Source: Apium graveolens (taxonomy: Eukaryota > Streptophyta > Magnoliopsida > Apiales > Apiaceae). Taken from it: a stretch of DNA of 64,000 nt. Below are positions 35,001 through 44,002 of this stretch, piece by piece. Every line of letters begins with the position of its first letter. Position 1 is the stretch's first letter. The notes below the pieces were generated by a model that searched no databases, was not told the origin of the DNA, and saw only the letters and a list, made by a program, of their open reading frames with translations. Location of the stretch: positions 232,491,111 through 232,555,110 of the forward strand of contig NC_133656.1 in NCBI RefSeq assembly GCF_009905375.1, given 5' to 3'. The position numbers and the translations under genes are program-made.

Positions 35001-37646
35001 CAAATCCTTGAGAATCAGTATTATGGGATTGGTCCAGCTTATCCCATAAGACTTTAGCAGTATAGGCATCTGATGAATAAACATCGAACAAGGTGTTCTC
35101 CAAGGATGCCAAAATTGGCTGCCCTAGCCACCCCATCCTTCTCAGCCCATAAAGCATAAACCTTAACATATTCAGCTTTCTCTTGATCCAACCCAGGAGG
35201 ATCATACTGTACCACTAACAATAGATCCTTAACCGTTAACTAGAGCTTCGTCTTTTTCTGCCAAAGAGAAAAAGAAGCTCCACCACTAAATTTATTAGGC
35301 ATACCCGATAAATCAATTGGATGGGGAAAACGGTACGTGGTCCAGTCAATGGTAGTAGTACCACCAGAACCAGAACCAGTCTCAACAGTTTTAGGAACAT
35401 CACCAGTTTCGTTAACCATCTTGCTAATTAACTATATATAACAATAATCTCTTCAAGATTGTTGGGTATAATTTTAACTACACAGCAACAATGGACAGTT
35501 ATATATATAATAACAAGAACATGGAAAATAACCAACAAACGAAATAAAACACGAAGGCAATAACAAACTATTAAGACTGTAATTGACAAAGAAAGTAAAG
35601 AAAATTTATCTCTTATCGCTTTCCAAATTCTGATAAGAAGAAGAACACAACAGCTGAGTCGCCAAACCCTTCAAGAGGACTTGACTGTTTTTGAAGAGAT
35701 TATTGCCCTCCACTTAAGCTGTGATGGAATGCAGCAATATCACTTCCAGGATAAAACAGCAACAGATCAATCTGGCCACAGAACCAACAATGATCAACGG
35801 CGACTCGCACCTCAGTTTGCCCAAAAAACCTATGCAACTCATATATGTTTGCGAGGTAGGCACCGAGACTTGTGTCATTTTAATCTCAAGTATACCTCTC
35901 AATATATAGGCATCTCAAGTTGTTCTTCTTCTATTTTACTCGATGTGGTACACCAAGTAACAAAACAGAAAAAGTAAACAAAATGAGTTTTCCTTATTAT
36001 TTATATTATATCCTGATTAATTAATATTAATATTACAAAATATATTCAGAGTATGATTAAAATAATCCTTACTCAAGATATTTTATATTAATAATTAAAT
36101 AATTAATATAAATAATTAAACTTGTAATAGAAAAGAAAAATATAAGAGTTCCCACTAGCACTAGGCCACACAAGCATTCGACTAAACTCAATATCTTTCT
36201 TTTACAATACCAATGTGGGACAAAATCCCCATAACCCATTTCAAACAAGCAACTTTGTCTCAATATATTCATGGATTCCACTAAGAAAATATCTTAGATC
36301 CAAATATGAAAGTTTAAGTCCTCACGTCAAGGAACAACCTTCAAGTGTTAGTTTCCGGAAATCATATCAAGAACATATATAAAATATGCCTCAAACTTTC
36401 CATTTTCTAACATATAATACAACAGTTTGTGTTCTTAGTTTCATAGTCTAAGCCAAATAGTTATATTAAACAAGTAAATAAAGAGTAGTATACGACTTGA
36501 TTATTTATCAGTCTCTCTAGTCTCTGCTATCCTCGGTGCAGGAGTAAGATCCCCGGTAGGTAGAGGGGCGCTTAGGGAGCGCGAGGTGAGCCATTGCACA
36601 GGGTCCCAAAATTTTAAGACCTTATATATATTTAAGAACAACAATATGATAATAAATGCAAAAACCGAATGTGCATTTTTGGATAAAATGGATGTTGAAA
36701 GTGTTTTATAAAAAATATGAGAATAAGTTCTATGTGTGAAAAGAGTCTTTCATTTTAACTAAATTGTCGGAATATATTTCTTGTTTAAATATTTTGATAG
36801 TTATCAGAATATATCTCCTTTAAATTTATATTAAAATAAAAATTGCGGACCCAATTTTGTAATTTCGCACAGGGTCCCCGATTATTTTGCCCCGGCCGGT
36901 AGGTTTACGTACCGACATATTTGGTTTGGTTTAGATTTAACTTGTTTAAGTGATTAACCATCTTACGTTTTGTCATTTACGTTGTTGGTTGAAGGTACCT
37001 GCACCAAGAGGCGAATCCTCATATCATTCATAGAGACATCAAAGCTAGTAATGTGCTCTTAGATTCAGAATTCCAAGCAAAAGTTGCTGATTTTGGTTTT
37101 GCAAAACTTGTCCCGGAAGGTGTCACTCACATGACTACAAGGGTTAAAGGCACCCTCGGGTATTTAGCACCAGAGTACGCAATGTGGGGAAAAGTATCTG
37201 AAAGCTGTGATGTTTATAGTTTTGGAATACTACTACTCGAGATCATTAGTGCTAAAAAGCCATTAGAAAAACTTCCGGGTGGAGTTAAGCGCGACATTGT
37301 ACAATGGGCAAGTCCATTGGTACAAAAAGGTGCTTATGAACAAGTTGTTGATGGTAGGCTAAAGGGAAAGTATGATCGCGCTCAGTTGAAAAGCCTAATT
37401 ATAATTGCAATGAGATGTACTGATAGTAATCCCGAGAATCGCCCGAGTATGATCGATGTTGTAGAATTGCTCAAGGGAGGCAGTGTCAGTAGTAGACGGA
37501 AAGAGATAACAATAGTGAAAGATATGGCTGATGGAAATGAAGATGAAGATTTCGGTGACGATGATACTGATTACGAAGGCCAGTTTGGGAATGGAAAGCC
37601 AGCGCCAAGAATGGTAAAAGAAGGATCAAGAAGAAGAAGAAAGTGA
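29050..37646 (+). CDS. PTI1-like receptor-like cytoplasmic kinase (At3g15890 type)
   Basis: Cytoplasmic kinase of the receptor-like family with no signal peptide or membrane span. The N-terminus has three adjacent Cys after MLKKY, possibly for membrane lipidation. Exons: 29050-29105, 29351-29501, 29598-29860, 36995-37646, giving 373 aa with consistent phase. Kinase landmarks: glycine loop GEGGFGSVY, Lys73 in IAIKRL, HRD with Asp171, DFG 189-191, then APEY. The tail is acidic (EDEDFGDDD) and ends RRRRK. Intron 2 (29502-29597) begins with GC rather than GT; the join GVE to IAIKRL is in frame and fits the family. Intron 3 is 7134 bp because of a copia element and a small hAT-like element. All kinase motifs are intact, so the gene may still work if this intron is spliced. 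Confidence 0.88.
29198..29371 (+). repeat. Three tandem copies of the exon-2 acceptor region of the kinase gene
   Basis: TGCACAATCAGATAAGTCAA (29198), TGCACAGTCCGATAAGTCAA (29272) and TGCACAATCCGGCAAGTCAA (29351) each follow a pyrimidine-rich stretch ending in AG. Spacing is 74 and 79 bp. Only the third continues into the kinase reading frame; reading on from the first or second meets a stop. Confidence 0.9.
29945..30873 (-). repeat. 3' LTR of copia element 2
   Basis: TG...CA ends (TGTTGGGTATAA...TTTTCTAACA). Compared with its partner it lacks about 24 bp after GATCTTGAA at 30173-30181. Confidence 0.93.
31403..35420 (-). pseudogene. Broken gag-pol of copia element 2
   Basis: Gag opens near 35418 (MVNETGD) and is broken by stops near 35240 and 34800. 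The protease region (34628-34128) reads WLIDTRA, where the usual active site has DTGA, so the Gly is replaced. Integrase (33904-33557 and continuing) has [10 protein letters not shown] and FIDDFSRYC segments and a frameshift near 33590. Reverse transcriptase runs from about 32950; YVDDILLFG lies near 32390, after a break near 32440. RNase H occupies about 32080-31403 with one break near 31815 and a CDSRTTI segment. Several independent lesions make it non-functional. Confidence 0.88.
35442..35459 (-). other. Non-canonical primer-binding position of copia element 2
   Basis: On the minus strand the 18 bases directly after the LTR are ATCTTGAAGAGATTATTG. They do not begin with TGG, so a tRNA 3' end would not pair here. 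Fifteen of them (35442-35456) are perfectly complementary, in the transcript, to a segment of the 5' LTR (35691-35705). Confidence 0.6.
35460..36412 (-). repeat. 5' LTR of copia element 2
   Basis: Same ends as its partner. It contains TTGAAGAGATTATTG at 35691-35705, the reverse complement of the bases that follow this LTR. A TATATA stretch on the minus strand near 35903-35910 is a candidate promoter. Confidence 0.93.
36561..36895. mobile_element. Possible hAT-type MITE in kinase intron 3
   Basis: A perfect 8-bp duplication CCGGTAGG (36553-36560 and 36896-36903) flanks 335 bp that begins TAGAGGGGC and ends GCCCCGG. The terminal inverted repeat is short and imperfect. CACAGGGTCCC occurs near both ends in direct orientation. 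Confidence 0.5.
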
Positions 37647-39203
37647 AATGAATTGAGTTTCTGGAATGAGCTTGTGTTGTTCTTGATGCAGGTGCGGAAT
37701 TAGGCCAGAGTGATCGAAATGTGAAATTTATAAATATTTTGAAATAACTTGAATCGATTTCCGTTAAATATTATTCGGTCCCTGTTTCAAAATCATGCAG
37801 CTCCTTCTTGACTATTAATGCATTTTGTTACTAATTCAACTAAAGCAATTAGAAGGATGGCTAGTGGCTTCTTGTACTTCAACGTTCATTTGTATATTGT
37901 TCTAGATGATCAAACATTTGGGTGTTAGATTGCGGCACACCAAATAAACCATGGGAAAAAATTCGAAATACCGACGACATGATGCACCTGCAAAATGTGT
38001 ATATGTTTTTTTCATGCTACTTTTATAGTAATATGCAGGGTATGCTTTATATATTACTGTATGCCCAATAAATTCTTTACATACTTGTGTTCCATCTCTC
38101 ATACTTGCCACGCATTTTAAAGGTTATTATAAAATATAATTATATATTTCTTTTAAAAAAAATTCTGTATAAAGTTTAAATATTATATTTTTATTTAAAA
38201 GAAAAATATATTTAAAATTATATAGAGAACCATATTTTACGGAGTCTTAAAATGCGTGCCGATTCCCCATCTGAGCCAACCCATTTCCGGTACTTAATAA
38301 TCTTGATTATTTTCATTTTTTACATGAAATTTTATGTTTTTCTAATTTAAAAATTAAAAAATGTCAAATTTCATATATATTTTTCGCACTAACTTTATTA
38401 TACAATATCTTCGAACATTACTCACAATTTTTGGTATAAAATGTACGATTTAACAATATTTTTAATTTATATTTTGCCTATTTGAAACTTAAAATTATTA
38501 ATAGTTTTGAAATTACTGATATGCCCCCGATGATCAAAGCACTTTAACTCACTCACAACAATCATATATAAGATATAATGACGTATTCTTATAAATAACA
38601 ACAAAATAAGCTTTTCCATAAAATAATGAGCTATTTAATGAATATCAAAGATATTTATAGTTTTTTGAATGTGTGAAAAGTAATAAATAATATCCATTTT
38701 TAAATAAATTTTATGATAAGTAAAAAATCAATGTCTTGAATAAAATTCCGGATAAACGTTGAATTAAAGAGCAGTAAAACTATTTACTCAGAAATGATTC
38801 TAAAAATATTCCAAAATGATAAATAAGGTGATTTTACTTGGGGATTCATATGAATACAAAATGATTTTTATCATTAATAAGATAATAATTAATAATATAT
38901 AAATAATTAAGTATTTTAAAATGACTTTTGGAAGGGACCAATCAATTTCTTATTATTTATAATACCCTCTAGGCAACACGAATACTGCAATTTTATTCTA
39001 TAGTTAAACCTTGATAAATTAATAAACTTAATTGATTAATAGTTTTTTGTAATTCCGACTCAAACCCGATATAATAAATTAATAATTTGTTAAATTTATA
39101 AGATTATAAAAATATATAAGTTCAATATAATATATAAATTAATATTCTATCGCATATCAAAATATATTTATTCATGGATATATTCTTAAAATAAGACTAT
39201 AAT
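37647..39203. other. AT-rich spacer downstream of the kinase gene
   Basis: No gene is supported. Apart from the foldback element at 38107-38260 it is AT-rich sequence with no recognised repeat. Confidence 0.5.
38107..38260. mobile_element. Small foldback MITE, possibly Stowaway-like
   Basis: GCCACGCATTTTAA at the left is matched in inverted orientation by TTAAAATGCGTGCC at the right, and the pairing continues imperfectly inward (TATAAAATAT against ATATTTTAC). About 154 bp. The TA target expected for Stowaway elements was not confirmed. Confidence 0.55.
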
Positions 39204-39492
39204 TGATAACTCCTGGTGGCGGGGCCACTCCTTCGACGCCGCGCCTAGATCCTTCGCCGCTGTGGGGGTGTAGCTGTGTTGGGGTTCCTACAAAACAACA
39301 CCGGAAGGGGGGTTTGAGTCCCGCGGCGCCTCCAGTGTGAGAGTAAGAACTCGCTTTTGGGGAAGATGAAGACAAATATGAATGCAAGATGGCTGTGTGT
39401 GTATATGAGTGTAAGAGAGTGATTCACCTCAAAACCTTACCTTCTCGGGCTATTTATAGCCCAAGGATAGGGTTTTGGGGTTGGTACCTTTA
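39204..39492 (-). repeat. Fragment of a Tat-type LTR, same family as 9130-9739
   Basis: It starts TGATAACTCC like the LTR at 9130 and shares CAAAAC...CCGGA.GGGG, TCCCGCGGC, the ...GTGAGA.TAAGAA block and TTTTGGGGTT.GTACCT in the same order and spacing. It stops at about 39490, where the copia reading frame begins at 39494. No primer-binding site precedes it and no right end is present, so it is truncated. Confidence 0.8.
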
Positions 39493-39493
39493 A

Positions 39494-40890
39494 ATTGTAA
39501 GATATAAAGCCCAGCTCGTAGCCCAGGGATTCTCTCCAAGGCCTGAATTTGATTACCATGAAACTTACTCTCCTGTGATGGATGGAGTTGCTTTTCGTTT
39601 TCTTATGAATATGGCTTGTATGGAAAAATTGGAAACACGCCTGATGGACGTTGCGACAGTCTACCTATATGGATCACTTGATAGTGATATTTATATGAAA
39701 ATCCCTGACGGATTAAAATTGGATGAGACTAAGACTTGTCATTTATACTCAGTTAAATTACAACGATCAATATATGGACTGAAACAATCTGGCCGTATGT
39801 GGTACAACAAGCTTAGTGAATACCTATTGAATGATGGGTATGTTAATGATAAAGTATGTCCATGTGTGTTTATTAAAAGATCTCAAACTGGTTTCGTTAT
39901 TATTGCTGTATATGTGGATGATTTGAATATTGTAGGTACTTCTGAAGATATTACTAATGTTGCTAATTATTTGAAAAATGAGTCTGAGATGAAAGATCTT
40001 GGAAAGACAAAGTTTTGTTTAGGTTTACAGGTGGAACACTTATCTTCAGGAATATTTGTTCATCAATCAACCTACACATAAAAAGTTATTGATTGATTTT
40101 ACATGGACAAATCTCATCCTCTGACTACACCAATGGTGGTTCGGTCACTTAAAGTTGAAAAAGATCCATTTCGTCCAAAAAAAGAAGATGAAGATCCACA
40201 TGGACCAGAAATTCCACATCTTAGTGCAATTGGCGGTCTTATGTACCTCGCAAACAACACACGACCTGGTATTGCTTTTGTTGTGAATCTATTAGCAAGA
40301 TTCAATTCAGATCCAACTAAAAAACATTGGATGGAATCAAGCATATATTGAGATATCTTCGCGGGACAATTGATCTTGGATTATTTTTTCCAACTAATTC
40401 GAAATTACAGCTGGTTGGATATGCGGATGCTGGATACTTGTCAGATCCTCATATTAGACGATCACAGACATGTTACTTATTCACATATTGCGGTACTGCT
40501 ATCTCTTGGAAATCTACAAAGCAGACCATGGCTGCAACTTCATCAAATCACGCAGAATTACTAGCAATTCATGAAGCTAGTAGGGAATGTGTCTGGCTAC
40601 GATCCATAATCCAATATATTCGACATTCATGTGGATTATCAAATGTCACAGACGGCCCTACTATTTTGTTTGAAGATAATTCAGCTTGCATTAAACAGCT
40701 AAAGGAAGGATATATCAAGGGACATCGAACACAACACATCTTACCAAAATTCTTCTACAATCACGAATTACAAGAGAATGGAGATATTGAGGTACAACAA
40801 GTTCGATCATGTGATAATTTAGCGGATATACTTACAAAGTCACTATCAACATCAACATTTGAAAAGTTACGAAATAACATTGGAATGTGA
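39494..40890 (+). pseudogene. Copia reverse transcriptase/RNase H remnant
   Basis: Reverse transcriptase shows YVDDLNIVG near 39915 and the segment SIYGLKQSGRMWY. Two in-frame stops (near 40080 and 40096) and a frameshift near 40335 separate it from RNase H, which keeps FEDNSACI (near 40670) and the C-terminal DILTKSLS segment. RNase H reads open to 40890. Confidence 0.9.
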
Positions 40891-41060
40891 AGATTAAAGA
40901 ACATATTACATCAAGATGTCAATATGTGAGATATTTTATTCAGGGGGGGACTGTACTCTTTTTCCTTCGTCAAGATTTTTATCCCACTGGGTTTTTCCTT
41001 GCAAGGTTTTAACGAGACAGTCAATCTTTGAGATACTCACATTTGACAATAAAGGGGGAG

Positions 41061-41373
41061 TGTTATAATAATGATTGTCAAATCTTACTAAGGAAGATTG
41101 CAATACTTACTAAGGAAGACTCGCGATACTTATCAAGAAAGACTTAATTTAATATTGGAAACTTGTCACGAGAATCAAGATTTTGTTAACCTGACTAAGA
41201 AAACTTACCTATTAAGTTTTCTTAGTATAGTTGATAAAACTCTACTATAAATAGAAGGTTTGCCTAGTCATTTGTACTTGAACAATCACAAAAGAAGTAA
41301 TAATACTTTTGAGATCTCTCTCTTTCCTTCTCCATTTTTTACAATATAGTTTAAAGTTTATTTAAATATAACA
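41061..41373 (+). repeat. 3' LTR of the truncated copia element
   Basis: 313 bp bounded by TGTTATA and TATAACA, directly after the polypurine tract. It contains a CTATAAATAG promoter-like motif near 41246. Confidence 0.88.
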
Positions 41374-42099
41374 ACAATGGTCTATTTGGTAGTTTTCAGT
41401 TTCCAGACACAATCCTAGATAATTTGATGGATATGTTTGCGGTCAATAAACTAATTTATTACGTATGATTGAAAGTTAGCCGATTTCCTGAAATTAAGCA
41501 TATTGCATCCCATTTTTTTACAGATCATGTTTAATTTGAGTATAGATGATTTTTTAAGTTGCTTGTCTCTCGATATTAAATCAAATTAATAAATATACAT
41601 ATATATTGTAATTGCTGAATATTGTTATCAATATTATTTCATAAAAAAGGTTTTTTGAATAATTATTATATAAATCAGGCGTCCGAGTCAGCTTGCAGCT
41701 TCCCACGACTAATTATCGAGATAATTTATCCAACATTCCACTATTGTAACCTCTTGCCCAAATCAAAATTTCAAACATTCACTTTAAATAAATACTAAGA
41801 TATTGGGATGATAAATTCAATTCGGGTCTTAACCATCTTAGTTTCCCGGATGAGTTCATAAAATACGTCATAAATGATTTTTTTATTAAACATAAATAAA
41901 TCTTTAAAATCTATCCTTAAATAATGACTTTCAGGCGACTTTCTTAATATTTAAATTAAAATTAATTTAAATCAATTATACTAGGTATTATATTGAGAAG
42001 TTTAGCTTTTAAAGTGGTTTTGAAAAAGACAGGTAAAAAGATGGTTGCTTATTCGAAAATTTTCAATTTGGTGTAGGAATTTTAAGAAAAATCAAGCCT
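41374..42099. other. AT-rich spacer
   Basis: No gene or recognisable repeat is seen between the copia LTR and the LINE-type remnant. Confidence 0.5.
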
Positions 42100-43420
42100 A
42101 TTTAACGTACATTTAGTCGGTTTGTTGAGTTACATATGTTCAATTTTGATATATCTATATTTTGGTGGACTTTAAGAATGCCTTTGATATGATTGATAGG
42201 AAAAAATGCCTGAAGAAGCCAGAGTTACGTATAAGTCTATATTTTTTTGGGTGAAATTTGTTTATGGGCAATCAACTAGGCTATTTATGGGGTCCGAAAT
42301 TATATGGTTAGCTCGTGGTATACAATAAGGGGATCCATTAAGACCTATCCTTTTTGCACTAACTTTACATCTGATAATTCTTAGAATGCGTAACATATGT
42401 ACTCTTTCTCTTCAAACGTGGTATTTGGATCATATGATAAGAGATTAAGTTGATGTCTCTAAAACCTTGACTATTATTCAATTGGAGAGAACAATTGAGT
42501 TTAGACTTAGTATAGGGAAGACATAGTTTTTTGGCTTGTTTATGACCCAAGTATTTCCAAAAATGAATTTTTTTTCTCCTGATATTGGTGGTTCTGTAAG
42601 CATGAACAAATAGTTTGTAGATGAATTTTTTAAAAATAAGTGGTAAAGTGTGTGAAGTTTATGGATGTTTTGGAAAAACTTAATGATCCACAACGTGAGT
42701 TTGTATTACTTAGAATTTGTATGAGACTAAATAAACTCTATTATGTTTTGTGCACCTGCCCATCACAATTTTTTGAAGAAACTTATGCTCAATTTGATAG
42801 AGTGTTGAGAAAGATACTGGACAATTTTGTAACGTCGGAAGGATCTAGATTTGATGACCTTCAATGGAGATTGGCGACTTTGCATATTGATTCAAGTGGT
42901 AGGTGTGTATAATGCATGCGACGCTAGATTATATGCATTATGACTTTTTGCATCCAATCTATTTATTTACAAGATCATATTTTACGAGAATGTGAGCTAA
43001 TTTCAAGCGGAGATCATTTTAATTTAGTACAAAAATCGTTGCAAATTGTGCTCTCTGGGCCTTTAGCGGAGGTTTGATTTAATTACCCAGTAAAGGGTTT
43101 ATTCTTCCTAAATCAATGTAATATTTGACAGACCATTATTTTAATAGTATTTGCGAGAATCTTCCTAATAAATATAATTTTCAGAAGACAAATAACAGTT
43201 TTCCGGTGTTTGGTAGTCACACATACTCGGAAATTCCTATTAGCCACGCCTATAGAGGGGTTAGGACATCATATACGTAAATGAAGTATCAAATGATATT
43301 GCGGACAGTCTCATGATTCATTTTCTTCAAATGGAGCTCATTGTCCTTATTGCACGTGTCAGATGATTATATTTAGAGAACGCGATGTTCATTATCAATA
43401 TATCGACACATTTGATAAAA
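42100..43420 (+). pseudogene. Decayed LINE-type reverse transcriptase
   Basis: Short fragments in changing frames follow the order of a plant non-LTR reverse transcriptase family: VDFKNAFDMIDR (42163), a GIQ-stop-GDPLRPILFAL segment (42320-42365), WYLDH (42420), then the open stretch 42640-42912 with LNDPQREFVLLRICM and DDLQWRLATL. Weaker similarity runs to about 43420. The YLDD-type catalytic motif reads YLDH, so an essential Asp is lost, and many stops are present. The family assignment is by recall. Confidence 0.65.
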
Positions 43421-44002
43421 AATAGCTATATGATGTATTATGAAGAGTTGAGATTTTAGCTAAAAATAAAACACCCGTTAACATGTTATATTATTTGTCA
43501 AAAGAAAATTGTATATAAAAAGTTAAGCCATTATTTTTTAGAGAAATAAAATAAAAAGTAGATTCACATTAGGTGCTCATCCAACCTGCTCAAGAATATT
43601 ATTTCTTAATAGTTACTCAAAAAATAAATAAATAGGTCGTAATAATTCACAAAAAATGCGCCGGCTATCCGTACAAAAATGAACCAAATCTACTCGAAAG
43701 GTTTGAAGGGACACACTTTACAGAGGGCACCCCCACATGCGACCCGTGAGCCCAAGTTGACTGAATCATTCAGACCTCATATACAAACATACATACATAT
43801 AGATACACCTGCATATTTTCCACCGCCTTCTGTTTCCTAGTATTTTCAAGATTCTTTTTTATTCTCCTCCCTCTATATTTCTTGCACTTTTTAATTTTTT
43901 TTACGTTTTTTATTTTATGTATATAAAAATTTGTGTGTTGTTAAAACATCTCGAAGCTCCTCTCATTATTGTTGGTGTGGTGAATCTTTGTCTTTAGCTA
44001 TC
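43421..44002. promoter_or_regulatory. Upstream region of the fructokinase gene
   Basis: No coding region. CT-rich stretches at 43850-43890 look like a plant 5' leader, and TATAGATACA near 43798 is a weak TATA candidate. The transcription start cannot be fixed from sequence. Confidence 0.35.

Larger units (their letters stand above)
29945..36412 (-). mobile_element. Complete but decayed Ty1/copia element in kinase intron 3
   Basis: LTRs at 29945-30873 (929 bp) and 35460-36412 (953 bp) are flanked by a perfect 5-bp duplication TATAA (29940-29944 and 36413-36417). The polypurine tract TTGTGGGGGA on the minus strand adjoins the left LTR, so transcription runs right to left, opposite to the host gene. 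The LTRs carry many single-base differences and a 24-bp length difference, so this insertion is older than the copia element at 23714. No tRNA-Met primer-binding site is present next to the right LTR. Confidence 0.93.
39494..41373 (+). mobile_element. 5'-truncated Ty1/copia element with intact 3' LTR
   Basis: The sequence begins inside reverse transcriptase (VRYKAQLVAQGF at 39497) and continues through RNase H to a 3' LTR. The 5' LTR, gag, protease and integrase are missing. The left break is the junction with the Tat-type LTR fragment. The conserved pre-LTR stretch (CCCACTGGGTTTTTCCT near 40983) and the polypurine tract AAAGGGGGAG (41051-41060) are present. Confidence 0.92.

Noticed and set aside
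36537..36620. A tRNA-derived SINE at the GC-rich patch in kinase intron 3.
   Set aside because: No A-box or B-box promoter is visible; an 8-bp duplication instead suggests a hAT-type MITE.
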